A stretch of DNA of 64,000 nucleotides, from positions 186,001-250,000 of the forward strand of contig NZ_JACJPP010000012.1 in the NCBI RefSeq assembly GCF_014696135.1, read 5' to 3'. Each line of letters begins with the position of its first letter. Positions within the stretch are counted from its first letter, which is position 1. A program made the position numbers and the translations under genes. This DNA comes from Nodosilinea sp. FACHB-141. Lineage in GTDB: Bacteria > Cyanobacteriota > Cyanobacteriia > Phormidesmidales > Phormidesmidaceae. The notes beneath the pieces were generated by a model, which was not told where the DNA came from, made no database searches, and saw only the letters and a list, made by a program, of their open reading frames with translations. Below, piece after piece: positions 53,354 through 62,051 of this stretch.

Positions 53354-54172
53354 CTATCGTGGGGCTCTACGCCAGCCCGCAGCGATCGCCTCTGCCTCGG
53401 TGCAAAACCACCGTTCTCCCTTGTCGAGATGGATTTCTGTCCCCTCATAATCCTCCATACCGGGAACGTGGTAGAGCCTATTGCCGCTTGAAATTGAAAT
53501 ATTGCCTTTGACCGTGCAGGCGGGTTCTGCAACGGCGTCAATAGGCGAGAGCGGAGCCGTAGTACTGGGCTGTGCAGCGGGTGCCGGGGGTGTCGTGGTA
53601 CTGGGTGACGCGGTATGTGAGGGCGAGGGCTTAGTACTGAGCTGCGTAGTGGATGAGGGCGAGGGCTTAGTACTGGGCTGCGCAACGGGTGAGGGCGGAG
53701 TCGTAGTACTGGGCGGTTCAGTGGGCAAGGGCAAAATACTCGCAACAGGCGACAAGAAGGTTCTATGCACAAACGGTAAGGCGAACAGGGCAACAGTAGT
53801 GAGGCCTAAAACACCCACCACAGCTTCGAGCCAGATGTCTTGTATTGATTGACGCCTAGCTGTCCGAGGGCGGGGCGTTGTTGGAATGGATTTAGCTGTC
53901 TGGGGGCGGGGCGTTGTTGAGATAGGTGTAGTGGTTTGCGGTGGGCTGAGCACAACGCCTTGAATAGAGGCTTTGGCAGCACGTACCTTGCCGTCAGCTT
54001 GAGTCACTTTCTCGTATAGGATCGTGTCTCCGATCTGCGGACGGCGGCAGTCTGCCGGTAGGGCACTGATGTGCAAGAAAACGTCCTTGCTACCATCGTC
54101 CGGTTTGATAAAGCCGAAGCCTCTGTCATCCTTCCAGGTTTTCAGTTGTCCTCTGTCAGGAACAGGTGCCAT
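53354..54172 (-). CDS. cold-shock-domain / membrane / sunset-domain fusion protein
   Basis: A 272-residue protein of unusual order. Residues 1-70 are a cold-shock domain ([27 protein letters not shown] in part, covering RNP1 and RNP2-like strands). A basic Thr/Pro linker with two TTPRP units leads to a membrane helix (about 115-135, [18 protein letters not shown]). A Ser/Thr/Pro-rich stretch of five 12-residue repeats follows. The last 55 residues look like a sunset domain ([37 protein letters not shown]). CSDs bind RNA or ssDNA, so this one would sit at the inner membrane face with the sunset domain outside. Its role is unknown. Confidence 0.85.
   Translation of the reverse strand: MAPVPDRGQLKTWKDDRGFGFIKPDDGSKDVFLHISALPADCRRPQIGDTILYEKVTQADGKVRAAKASIQGVVLSPPQTTTPISTTPRPQTAKSIPTTPRPRTARRQSIQDIWLEAVVGVLGLTTVALFALPFVHRTFLSPVASILPLPTEPPSTTTPPSPVAQPSTKPSPSSTTQLSTKPSPSHTASPSTTTPPAPAAQPSTTAPLSPIDAVAEPACTVKGNISISSGNRLYHVPGMEDYEGTEIHLDKGERWFCTEAEAIAAGWRRAPR
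53562..53741. repeat. 36-base tandem repeat encoding the Ser/Thr/Pro linker
   Basis: The motif GTACTG begins at 53562, 53598, 53634, 53670 and 53706, an exact 36-base period with diverged units. It encodes five 12-residue repeats of the [12 protein letters not shown] type. Units keep the frame, so copy number can vary without breaking the protein. Confidence 0.9.
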
Positions 54173-54223
54173 TCACGAGCCTCCGGATAACCACTCTGTA
54201 GGATTCCCCAGATGGGTGATCGC

Positions 54224-54271
54224 ACTGACAGCTTCAGATTAAGTTGAACTGACAGCCTCAGATTAAGTTGA
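54224..54271. repeat. 24-base direct repeat (x2) upstream of the cold-shock fusion gene
   Basis: Two adjacent copies differ at one base (consensus ACTGACAGCYTCAGATTAAG followed by TTGA) and a third ACTG follows. They lie 52-99 bases upstream of the minus-strand cold-shock fusion start and downstream of the lysE-like gene, so they could be regulator sites or a simple duplication. Confidence 0.6.
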
Positions 54272-54331
54272 ACTGTCGCGCTCAACTCATAGCTCTCGTT
54301 TGCCTTCGGTACTTTGCTGAGTTTAGGCAGG

Positions 54332-54988
54332 CTACTCGTTTGCCTCTGCCACAGCCAGGCGCACTCCCAATACGATGAGCGCTGCCCCAGTTAAACGCTC
54401 TAGCCAATGGGCAATGGCCAGAATATGTCGCTTGAAAATCTGTTGGGAAATCACCACGGCTACCACCGCAAACCAAATCAGGGCGACAGCCGCGACGGTT
54501 GCCCCAAAAACTGCTTGCGCTACCATCGGCGTTCCAGGCTGGACAATTTGGGTAAACAGCGCCAGAAAAAAGAGCGTTGCTTTAGGATTCAGCAAATTTC
54601 CTAGGAAGCCGATGCGGAACGCGGCCCAACGCCCTATATCTCGCTGTTGCCCAATGGCTTCTGATGCGTTCACGCAGTGTCCCCGAAGGGGAATCGCTAC
54701 TCTCTTGGCATTCAAAGACTTGACGCCAAGATAAACGAGATAAGCTGCGCCAACCCATTTCAAGGCATTGAACAGCAGAATAGATTTTGAAATCACAGCG
54801 CCAATGCCAATCAGGGAATAGGTGGCGTGGACCAAGTTGCCAGCTCCAACACCGATCGCGGTAAAGATTCCTGCCCGCCAAGAGTAGGCCAGGCTATTGC
54901 GCAACGTTAGGGCAAAATCAGGGCCAGGGGTGACAACTGCCACTAAACTGACAGCAAAGACTGTTAACCAAGCTGAGAAGAATGTCAT
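54332..54988 (-). CDS. LysE/RhtB-family amino acid exporter
   Basis: A 218-residue membrane protein with about six hydrophobic segments. VVTPGPDFALTLRNSL is the conserved first-loop motif of the LysE/RhtB family, followed by GIGAVISKSILLFNALKWVGAAYLVYLGVKSL and GFLGNLLNPKATLFFLALF. Such proteins export basic or hydrophobic amino acids by proton antiport. It is divergent from rsmA. The substrate cannot be told. Confidence 0.9.
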   Translation of the reverse strand: MTFFSAWLTVFAVSLVAVVTPGPDFALTLRNSLAYSWRAGIFTAIGVGAGNLVHATYSLIGIGAVISKSILLFNALKWVGAAYLVYLGVKSLNAKRVAIPLRGHCVNASEAIGQQRDIGRWAAFRIGFLGNLLNPKATLFFLALFTQIVQPGTPMVAQAVFGATVAAVALIWFAVVAVVISQQIFKRHILAIAHWLERLTGAALIVLGVRLAVAEANE

Positions 54989-55046
54989 AATTCTCTCCTT
55001 GCAAAAGACTTTGGGCGAGAGCCTATCACAAGTTGCTAATTACGAA

Positions 55047-55877
55047 ATGTTCTCTCAACCGACCCGCAAGCGCTTTGGCCAGCACTGGCTCACCGACGAG
55101 AAGGTGCTCCACCGCATGCTGGAGGCCGCCGCTGTTACTCGTCAAGACACCGTGCTCGAAATTGGCCCTGGCACTGGGGCGCTAACTCGCTGGCTGCTGC
55201 CCTTAGCCAACGCGGTAGTAGCGGTGGAAATCGATCGCGACTTGGTCCGCAAGCTCAATAATCAGTTCGCCAAGCACGATAACTTTCGCCTGGTGCCGAG
55301 CGATATTTTAGAGCTAGACATTGCTGCCGTCTCGCGGGACAAGAACTTTGACTTTGGCCTACCCAACAAAGTTGTCGCCAACATCCCTTACTACATCACT
55401 GGGCCAATCTTAGAAAAGCTGCTAGGCACCCTGGCCGAGCCGAACCCGGACCCCTACGACGCGATCGTGCTGCTAGTACAAAAGGAAGTCGCTGAACGGC
55501 TCTACGCACGCCCAGGCCGCAAAGCCTTCGGGGCCTTGTCGGTGCGGGTGCAGTACCTGGCTGACTGTGAGCTGGTTTGCCCAGTGCCGGCTCGCGCATT
55601 TCAGCCACCACCCCAGGTAGACTCCGCAGTAGTGAAGATTACTCCCCGGCCGCCGGTCACTCCGTCGGATGATCTGGCTGGGTTCGATCGCCTGGTAAAG
55701 CTGGGGTTTGGCAGCAAGCGCAAAATGCTGCGCAATAACCTTAAGGGTGTAGTCGATCGCGACGAACTGGAAGCGATGATGACGGCCCTAGCTATTGAGC
55801 CCACCGCCCGTGCCGAAGACCTTAGCGTTGAACAGTGGGTGGCGCTGAGTAATACAATCCTGAAGCACCCCCGCTGA
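55047..55877 (+). CDS. rsmA: 16S rRNA (A1518/A1519-N6,N6)-dimethyltransferase
   Basis: RsmA (KsgA) dimethylates two adjacent adenosines in the 3' hairpin of 16S rRNA late in 30S assembly. The 276 residues start MFSQPTRKRFGQHWLTD. SAM-binding motifs are DTVLEIGPGTGALTRWLL and AVEIDRDL, and the catalytic motif IV is NIPYYITGPIL. The frame extends upstream to 54897, but that part is antisense to the exporter gene. ispE follows six bases later, an order conserved in cyanobacteria. Confidence 0.96.
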   Translation: MFSQPTRKRFGQHWLTDEKVLHRMLEAAAVTRQDTVLEIGPGTGALTRWLLPLANAVVAVEIDRDLVRKLNNQFAKHDNFRLVPSDILELDIAAVSRDKNFDFGLPNKVVANIPYYITGPILEKLLGTLAEPNPDPYDAIVLLVQKEVAERLYARPGRKAFGALSVRVQYLADCELVCPVPARAFQPPPQVDSAVVKITPRPPVTPSDDLAGFDRLVKLGFGSKRKMLRNNLKGVVDRDELEAMMTALAIEPTARAEDLSVEQWVALSNTILKHPR

Positions 55878-55883
55878 TTTTCT

Positions 55884-56828
55884 ATGCGCCTTTACACTCT
55901 GCTGGCCGCCGCCAAAATTAACCTCTATCTCGAAATTGTGGGCAGCCGCCCCGACGGCTTTCACGAGCTGATCATGGTGATGCAGAGCGTTAGTCTGTGC
56001 GATCGCATCACCGTTCGCAGCATTGGCGTCGATGAGATTCGCGTGCGCTGCGACCACCCCTTGGTGCCTGCGGATGAAACCAATTTGGCCTACAAGGCAG
56101 CAGCCCTGGTAATGGCGCAATTCCCCGACGCGATGGCCAAGCTGGGTGGTGTCGAAATCACCATCGAGAAGCAGATCCCGGTGGGGGCCGGGCTGGCCGG
56201 TGGCTCGTCCAACGCGGCGGCGGTGCTAGTGGGGCTAGATCTTCTGTGGAACCTGGGCCTTACCCGAAGCGAGCTGCAAGATCTGGGGGCTGAGCTAGGG
56301 TCAGATGTACCCTTTTGCGTATCGGGCGGGACGGCGATCGCCACTGGCCGGGGCGAACAGCTCGATGCGCTCCCTGGTATCGACAGCCTGCACCTAGTGA
56401 TTGCCAAGTACGAGTCTGAGTTTGTCTCAACCCCTTGGGCCTACAAAACCTACCGGGCCGAGTATGGCGACACCTATGTAACCAATACCCAAGGCTGGCA
56501 AGAGCGACAGGCCCAAGTGCGATCGGGTGAGATGGTGAGGGCAGTGGCCCGTCGAGATGCGATCGCCCTGGGGCAGCACCTCTGCAATGACTTTGAGAAA
56601 ATCGTGCTAGATGCCCACCCCAAAACCGCCGCCCTCAAAGCCACCATGGCTGACCTCGGCGGGCTCGGCACCCTAATGTCGGGATCTGGCCCCTCGGTGT
56701 TTACCCTGGCCGAGTCTGAGGCCCAGGCCAACGAGCTGGCGGCCAAGCTGCGCTCGGCGTTGCCAGACCCCGATTTAGGCATTTGGACGGCTCAGTTTGT
56801 GCCCAGTGGGGTGCAGATCGCTAGCTAA
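55884..56828 (+). CDS. ispE: 4-diphosphocytidyl-2-C-methyl-D-erythritol kinase
   Basis: IspE phosphorylates CDP-methylerythritol in the MEP pathway that supplies isoprenoids for carotenoids, chlorophyll phytol and quinones. The 314-residue GHMP kinase shows AAAKINLYLEIVGSRPDGFHEL at its start, the ATP loop IPVGAGLAGGSSNAAAVL, GSDVPFCVSGGTA, and the C-terminal GTLMSGSGPSVFTL. It lies six bases downstream of rsmA and is probably cotranscribed. Confidence 0.96.
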   Translation: MRLYTLLAAAKINLYLEIVGSRPDGFHELIMVMQSVSLCDRITVRSIGVDEIRVRCDHPLVPADETNLAYKAAALVMAQFPDAMAKLGGVEITIEKQIPVGAGLAGGSSNAAAVLVGLDLLWNLGLTRSELQDLGAELGSDVPFCVSGGTAIATGRGEQLDALPGIDSLHLVIAKYESEFVSTPWAYKTYRAEYGDTYVTNTQGWQERQAQVRSGEMVRAVARRDAIALGQHLCNDFEKIVLDAHPKTAALKATMADLGGLGTLMSGSGPSVFTLAESEAQANELAAKLRSALPDPDLGIWTAQFVPSGVQIAS

Positions 56829-56928
56829 CCAAAAGGCTGAGAATGGGGCTGCGGAGGGGTTGCCCACCGTGAGCGGGGAGAAGCAACGCTAGAATAGGGA
56901 AACTGTTCTTAACCTATCGGGTTTGTCT

Positions 56929-58020
56929 ATGTCGGTTTTAGCTGCGATCGCGGTCATTGCCCTACTGGTAGCCGTTCATGAAGCGGGGCACTTCACAGCC
57001 GCTCGACTACAGGGCATTCACGTCAACCGCTTTGCCATCGGCTTTGGCCCTATCCTCTGGAAGTACCAGGGAGCTGAGACTGAATATTCCCTGCGGGCCA
57101 TTCCCCTGGGCGGCTTTGTCGGTTTTCCTGACGACGATCCCGAGAGCGAAATTCCCACCAACGACCCCGACCTGCTTAAAAATCGCCCGATTCTCGATCG
57201 CGCCATTGTCATCAGCGCTGGGGTGATTGCCAACCTGGTATTTGCTTACCTGGTGTTTGTGGCCCAGTTTAGCGCCGTGGGCATTCCCGAAACCTTCAAC
57301 CCTCAGCCCGGTATTCTGGTGCCCCAGGTAATCGCCGAAAGCTCTCCCGCCGGTCAGGCAGGCATTCGCGCTGGAGATATTTTGGTAGCGGCCAACGGTG
57401 AACCCCTGGCCTCCGGCGAAGAGAGCATTCCCTTCTTCATTCAGCTAATCAAAGATAGCCCCAACCAGCCCGTGCAGCTCACGGTGCAGCGCGGTGCTCG
57501 CGAGCTAGATGTTTCGGTCACTCCCGTCATTGGCCCCGACGGCACGGCGGTGATTGGTGTGCAGCTTCAGCCCAATGGCGACTTTGGCTACCGCCGTCCC
57601 AAAAACCCTATTGAAGTATTTTCCCTGGCGGCGCAGCAATTCCAAGACACTCTAGTGCGCACCGTAAAAGGCTTTGTTCAACTAGTGACTAACTTTGGCG
57701 AAATGGCCAGCCAGGTAGCTGGGCCGGTCAAAATCGTCGAGCAGGGGGCTGGACTGGCTAAAAATAGCGCCGCCATGCTGTTCCCCTTCACCGCCATCAT
57801 CAGCATTAACCTGGCGATCATCAACATTTTACCCCTGCCGGCGTTAGATGGCGGTCAGCTCGCGTTTCTGTTGATTGAAGCCCTGCGCGGCGGCAAGCCC
57901 CTACCCGATCGCATTCAAGAAAACGTTATGCAGACTGGCCTTGTGCTGCTGCTGGGCTTGGGCGTGTTTCTCATTGTCCGCGACACCACCCAGCTCGAAA
58001 TCTTCCAAAATCTTCGGTAA
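56929..58020 (+). CDS. rseP: RseP-type site-2 membrane protease (M50)
   Basis: A 363-residue intramembrane zinc protease. HEAGH lies in the first membrane helix, the PDZ domain is around residues 115-200 (GQAGIRAGDILVAANGE), and the third zinc ligand is in NILPLPALDGGQL. Such proteases release membrane-tethered regulators such as anti-sigma factors by cutting within the membrane. The ATG at 56929 is preferred; a TTG two codons earlier is possible. It follows ispE by 100 bases in the common cyanobacterial neighbourhood with nth. Confidence 0.94.
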   Translation: MSVLAAIAVIALLVAVHEAGHFTAARLQGIHVNRFAIGFGPILWKYQGAETEYSLRAIPLGGFVGFPDDDPESEIPTNDPDLLKNRPILDRAIVISAGVIANLVFAYLVFVAQFSAVGIPETFNPQPGILVPQVIAESSPAGQAGIRAGDILVAANGEPLASGEESIPFFIQLIKDSPNQPVQLTVQRGARELDVSVTPVIGPDGTAVIGVQLQPNGDFGYRRPKNPIEVFSLAAQQFQDTLVRTVKGFVQLVTNFGEMASQVAGPVKIVEQGAGLAKNSAAMLFPFTAIISINLAIINILPLPALDGGQLAFLLIEALRGGKPLPDRIQENVMQTGLVLLLGLGVFLIVRDTTQLEIFQNLR

Positions 58021-58063
58021 CTTCCTCACCATGGGTCACTGAGGTTTTTGACTGACAGCGCCA

Positions 58064-58132
58064 GGTGAATGGGTAGGGGGCGCGACCCACGTTACCCATT
58101 CACCCTCTACCCATCCACCCCCCACCCCATCT
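58064..58132. repeat. 12-base inverted repeat plus C-rich short repeat directly before nth
   Basis: GGTGAATGGGTA (58064-58075) and TACCCATTCACC (58093-58104) form a perfect 12-base stem with a 17-base loop. A CCCATCCACC-type tract then runs up to the nth ATG. There is no purine-rich ribosome site between them. This is the same repeat style seen in and near the WD40 gene. Confidence 0.8.
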
Positions 58133-58852
58133 ATGCCCAACCAGCGGCGAGCTTCTAAAAAACAGCGATCGCTGGAGATTCTTCTCCGCCTGAAACGACT
58201 GTATCCCGAAGCCCCTTGCTCCCTAGATTTTGCCAATCCCTTGCAGCTGATGATTGCCACTATGCTGGCAGCTCAGTGCACCGACGAGCGGGTTAACCTG
58301 GTCACCCCGGCCCTGTTTGCCGCCTATCCCGATGTCTACGCCTTTGCCGAAGCTGATATCGCCGATTTAGAGCAGCTGGTGAAATCTACCGGCTTTTACC
58401 GCAACAAAGCCAAAAACATTCGCGCCGCCTGCCAACGGATCATCACCGAGTACAACGGCGAAGTTCCTCCCCGCATGGAAGATTTGGTCACTCTGCCGGG
58501 CGTGGCGCGCAAAACAGCTAACGTCGTGCTGGCCCACGGCTTTGGCATCAACGGCGGTGTGACCGTAGACACCCACGTTAAGCGCATCACTAACTTGCTG
58601 TGGCTGACCAAGCACGCTGACCCCGTCAAAATCGAGCGCGACCTGATGAAGTTGCTGCCCCAGCCCGACTGGGAAAACTGGTCAATTCGGCTGGTGTACC
58701 ACGGGCGAGCGGTGTGCAAGGCCCGCAACCCCAAATGCAGTATGTGCGAGCTAGCCGATCTTTGCCCCTCGGCCAAAGTTGTTCCGGTAGTTGGTTCTAT
58801 CCAAGTTGGCCCTGTGCAAGTTAGCCCCATACAAGAGGTGGTTCAGTCCTAG
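58133..58852 (+). CDS. nth: endonuclease III
   Basis: Nth is a DNA glycosylase/AP lyase that removes oxidised pyrimidines. The 239 residues include the helix-hairpin-helix LPGVARKTANVVLAHGFG with the catalytic Lys, GVTVDTHVKR with the catalytic Asp, and the 4Fe-4S ligands C-x6-C-x2-C-x5-C in AVCKARNPKCSMCELADLC. The C-terminal 25 residues are a short repetitive tail (VGPVQVSPIQ) not needed by the family. It starts immediately after a repeat tract. Confidence 0.95.
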   Translation: MPNQRRASKKQRSLEILLRLKRLYPEAPCSLDFANPLQLMIATMLAAQCTDERVNLVTPALFAAYPDVYAFAEADIADLEQLVKSTGFYRNKAKNIRAACQRIITEYNGEVPPRMEDLVTLPGVARKTANVVLAHGFGINGGVTVDTHVKRITNLLWLTKHADPVKIERDLMKLLPQPDWENWSIRLVYHGRAVCKARNPKCSMCELADLCPSAKVVPVVGSIQVGPVQVSPIQEVVQS

Positions 58853-58909
58853 GGGTTTTTGAGGCTAGATGCGGCAAGATCAGGTTAGACAGGCTTCGGA
58901 GGTTTCATT

Positions 58910-59032
58910 TTGGCTGACCTCTACACCGCAGATTTTTACGCTTGGACTCAAGAACAGGCCCATCTCTTGCGGCTGAGCAAGATTAACTTAGAGTCCATCA
59001 GTTTCCTGGTTACGAAGGCTTGGTCAGGCTGA
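58910..59032 (+). pseudogene. truncated DUF29-family gene remnant
   Basis: A TTG at 58910, seven bases after a GGAGG site, opens a 40-codon frame. Its first 28 residues (ADLYTADFYAWTQEQAHLLR and on) match the N-terminus of the cyanobacterial DUF29 family, whose members are about 140-150 residues long. After KINLES the match ends and the frame runs into the 3' end of the convergent EamA gene before stopping. The rest of the gene was apparently lost by deletion. Confidence 0.75.
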
Positions 59033-59942
59033 GCAGACCCACGCTGACGGTGACCAGCAGCACCCCTAACCCCTGCACCACAGAAAGCTGCTCTTGCAGG
59101 ATGCCCCATGCGAGGACGGCGGTGAGGGCTGGGTTAGCGGCCCCGAGCATTGAGGCGGCGGTGGCCCCGACAACGCGAATGCCGAGGTTGTTGAGCACAT
59201 GGCCAGCGAGGGTAGCGATCGCCGACAGCAAGCCTCCCATCCACAGCGCGGGCCATAGCAGACCCGCCAAATCCACCGGCCACAGCAGTAGGCTGACCGC
59301 CGACAGCACCAGCGTCACCGTAAAGCTAATGCCCGTAAACGGCACCGGGTGAAAGGTTTCAAACGCTTTTTGGGCCGCCACGGTGTAAAAGGCGTACACT
59401 ACCCCCGAGGCCAGACCAAAGACGACGCCTACCCAGCTCTCGATCGCCGCCCCGGTCATGGGAATGGTCAGGACGCTGCCCAGCAAAATCAGCGCCAAAA
59501 TGGCCCAGCGGCTAAAGCTAGGGCGGTGGTTGAACCAGTACCAGTCCAGCAGCGCCGTATAGACGGGGTACGTAAAAAATAGCGTTAGCGCAATGCCCGC
59601 CGCAATTCGCCCTACCGACACGTAAAGCAGCGCTAGGTACGAAAACATCAATACCCCGCCCACTAAGGCCAGGTAGAGTTCGCGGCGGTAGCTCGCCGAC
59701 CCTAAACGCCACAGGTCACCCCACATCGCCGGATACACCGGCGGCAGCAGCACCGCCATCAGCGGTACTCCGACCAGCATGCGCATAAACATCAGCAAAA
59801 ACGAGTTGGGCAGAGTGGGCTCTACAAACCCACCAGTCTCCAGTACCCCAAACAGGTCAGACGGAATAAATAGAACCCGCGTGATCAGGTTTTGGGCCCC
59901 AAAGCAAATGGTCGCCAGCAGAATTAAGACATAGCCGAGCAT
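59010..59942 (-). CDS. EamA/DMT-superfamily transporter
   Basis: A 310-residue membrane protein with about ten hydrophobic helices in two EamA halves (first MLGYVLILLATICFGAQNL, second WVGVVFGLASGVVYAFYTVAAQKAF and ASMLGAANPALTAVLAWGIL). The family exports metabolites and amino acids. The substrate is unknown. Its 3' end overlaps the DUF29 remnant. Confidence 0.88.
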   Translation of the reverse strand: MLGYVLILLATICFGAQNLITRVLFIPSDLFGVLETGGFVEPTLPNSFLLMFMRMLVGVPLMAVLLPPVYPAMWGDLWRLGSASYRRELYLALVGGVLMFSYLALLYVSVGRIAAGIALTLFFTYPVYTALLDWYWFNHRPSFSRWAILALILLGSVLTIPMTGAAIESWVGVVFGLASGVVYAFYTVAAQKAFETFHPVPFTGISFTVTLVLSAVSLLLWPVDLAGLLWPALWMGGLLSAIATLAGHVLNNLGIRVVGATAASMLGAANPALTAVLAWGILQEQLSVVQGLGVLLVTVSVGLLSLTKPS

Positions 59943-60001
59943 GCATCCCCCTTGTTGCGCTTTAGGGATGACCCAACGCGAGTGCCCTGAACCACCGCAT
60001 T

Positions 60002-60436
60002 CTACGGTAGCCGATAGCTGGCCACCCGTACCATCAAATCCCCCCCCTGGGGATTGTGGGTGAAGACAAAACTGCCCGCTTTGGTTTCGTGACCTGAGAG
60101 AAAGTCGATTTGCTGCTCGCCAGTTTCGTCGTCGACCCCTGTGATGTGTAACTCAGCGGTCACCTGCACCATGCGGGCAATGCGGCCGCCGGTGTTAGTA
60201 ATGGCAAAGGGCACGTAGTAGCGGCCATCGGTGACCCGCACCGCCTCCGACACCGCCACCGAAAAGGCGGGCGGGCGATTTTGGTTGGTTTGCCAGTCAA
60301 AGAAGATGAGCCCCACCAGCCCCAGCAAAATGAGGGAAGCCGCTACAAACGTCACCCACTCAGCCGCAGACCGTTGGGTAAAGCTCCTGGGCGCATTGGG
60401 GGAGGGTGAGTTGTCGGGGTGGTTGGGCAAATCCAT
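60002..60436 (-). CDS. TIGR02588-family membrane-anchored protein
   Basis: A 144-residue protein with a Pro-rich cytosolic N-terminus, one membrane helix (AEWVTFVAASLILLGLVGLIFF, about residues 26-48) and an outside beta domain (VTDGRYYVPFAITNTGGRIA, DDETGEQQIDFLSGHETK). It matches the uncharacterised TIGR02588 family, which is paired with TIGR02587 proteins. Its ATG overlaps the stop of the DUF2391 gene by one base (TAATG), so translation is coupled. Function is unknown. Confidence 0.85.
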   Translation of the reverse strand: MDLPNHPDNSPSPNAPRSFTQRSAAEWVTFVAASLILLGLVGLIFFDWQTNQNRPPAFSVAVSEAVRVTDGRYYVPFAITNTGGRIARMVQVTAELHITGVDDETGEQQIDFLSGHETKAGSFVFTHNPQGGDLMVRVASYRLP

Positions 60437-61353
60437 TAGATAAGGATACGCCCTGCGGCTCCGCCAATGGAGGCGGGTAGGCCCAAAACTAGGGTATTGC
60501 TCAACCATTCTGACCAGGGGTCACTGGGGTTGAGCTGCTGAAACAGCATCAGCATCACCACTGATGCTACTAGAGCCACGAGGTAGGCCACCAGAGTTTC
60601 GGTGACGGGGCTAAACAGCAGGCCCCGCTGTCGCCGCTCGGCGCGATCGGTAAAGCCCGAAGCAAACACAATGGCGTAGGAGAGGCCCAGCGACGCGCCC
60701 ATAATCAGCAGCAGCCACAGGGGGGGCAGGGATGCGGCCAGCAGCGGCACTTCTTCGGTGGGGGCAATGCTAAAGGCAATCAGCACCGCACCAATCAGGG
60801 CAGCGTCGAAATCGACTAAGGCGTCGCGCAGGTTGGCCACGGTAGGAGAGGCCAACCTGCGCGAGATGGGGGCAGTCGTGCGACGCACGCGGTCTGTGCC
60901 AGAATCGCGCCTTTGCTTGCCCTGCAAGGTTGAGCGCGCCAAGGCTACCCCCAGCGCAAAGGGCACGGTCTCAAACACCACCTTGCCCAAGACTTCCGAT
61001 AGGGGAATGTCGAGGGTGATGCGGCGCAGCAGTACCAGGGCCAGGGCTGCACAGACAACCCCAATGGCGACAGCCTCAATGCTTTCGAACAAGGCTTCGA
61101 GGGGGTGCAGGTGGAGGGTCTGGCGAAACCCTTCGACCTGGGTGAGCAACCCCACACCGACTAGGGTGGTGGCGAGCACCGTCAGCAGCCAGTGGGGACC
61201 CGTGGCGGCGCCGATCACCCATACCTCCACCGTGTACAGCAGCGGAATGCCAAACAAAAAGCCCCCCACCGCCCCCTGGAGAATGGCCTGTAATTCTATG
61301 AGCCAAATGTTGGCAGAGGGCTGAGGCGTTGCGTCGTCTACGGACTCGACCAT
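60436..61353 (-). CDS. TIGR02587/DUF2391 integral membrane protein
   Basis: A 305-residue protein with about eight membrane helices; GAVGGFLFGIPLLYTVEVWVIG and DFDAALIGAVLIAFSIAPTEEVPLLA are characteristic of DUF2391. It is the first gene of a two-gene unit with TIGR02588. The family has no assigned role. The constant pairing suggests that the two products form one complex in the membrane, which is inference. Confidence 0.88.
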   Translation of the reverse strand: MVESVDDATPQPSANIWLIELQAILQGAVGGFLFGIPLLYTVEVWVIGAATGPHWLLTVLATTLVGVGLLTQVEGFRQTLHLHPLEALFESIEAVAIGVVCAALALVLLRRITLDIPLSEVLGKVVFETVPFALGVALARSTLQGKQRRDSGTDRVRRTTAPISRRLASPTVANLRDALVDFDAALIGAVLIAFSIAPTEEVPLLAASLPPLWLLLIMGASLGLSYAIVFASGFTDRAERRQRGLLFSPVTETLVAYLVALVASVVMLMLFQQLNPSDPWSEWLSNTLVLGLPASIGGAAGRILI

Positions 61354-61569
61354 TGCGGATTGTCTCTGATAGGGGCCCGCTGGGCCAGACTTATTTACAG
61401 CATAGTCAGGGTTTGGTGATTCAAAACGGCTGAGGCCAGCGCTGTTTGCAGGTTTTCTACCCGAAACCTTAGGAAAATCTCTAGTATTGCTGGGGTTCTA
61501 CAAAATGCCCGCTAGCGTGAAGAGAACGGTCCACGACCTGTAGACAAGCTCCCACGCAAGGATGGTTTT

Positions 61570-62001
61570 ATGACCCAGGCTAAACCCGGCGACAGCGTCT
61601 CGATTCACTATACTGGCAGGCTCGAAGACGGCACTGTGTTTGATTCGTCGCGCGATCGCGACCCCCTAGAGTTTTCCATTGGCAATGGCGAGGTGATTCC
61701 TGGCTTTGAGGCGGCGGTGGTGGGCATGGCCCCTGGCGATGCTAAAACCGAAGTGATTCCGGCTGACAGCGCCTACGGCCCCCATCAGCCCGAGATGGTG
61801 ATGGTGGTTGAGCGCCACCACATTCCTGCCGAAATTTCCCTCGATGTGGGGCAACAGCTGCAGCTACAGGGGCCTGAGGGCCAGATGGTGCCGGTCATGG
61901 TAACTGACCTGTCTGAGGCCAATGTCACCCTCGACGCCAACCATCCCCTGGCGGGAGAAACCCTGATTTTTGACATCGAGCTGGTGGCGATTCAGGGTTG
62001 A
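61570..62001 (+). CDS. SlyD-like FKBP-type peptidyl-prolyl isomerase
   Basis: A 143-residue FKBP with an inserted flap. GDSVSIHYTGRLEDGTVFDSS and FSIGNGEVIPGFEAAVVGM are FKBP strands, and the middle part (VVERHHIPAEISLDVGQQLQL) is the SlyD-type insert-in-flap chaperone domain. HPLAGETLIFDIELVAI closes the fold. The His/Cys-rich nickel-binding tail of E. coli SlyD is missing. The ATG follows CAAGGA. A strong terminator follows the gene. Confidence 0.92.
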   Translation: MTQAKPGDSVSIHYTGRLEDGTVFDSSRDRDPLEFSIGNGEVIPGFEAAVVGMAPGDAKTEVIPADSAYGPHQPEMVMVVERHHIPAEISLDVGQQLQLQGPEGQMVPVMVTDLSEANVTLDANHPLAGETLIFDIELVAIQG

Positions 62002-62051
62002 GCTGAGGAAAAATTTCTGCCCTGAGGCCGAGTCGAAAGGCTCGAATGCCG

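Noticed and set aside
53562-53741. 36-base periodic repeats considered as a CRISPR array
   Set aside because: The units are directly adjacent without spacers, diverge between copies and are translated in frame within a real gene.
54897-55046. N-terminal extension of rsmA
   Set aside because: It is antisense to the exporter gene; RsmA proteins begin with the FSQPTRKRFGQHW region.
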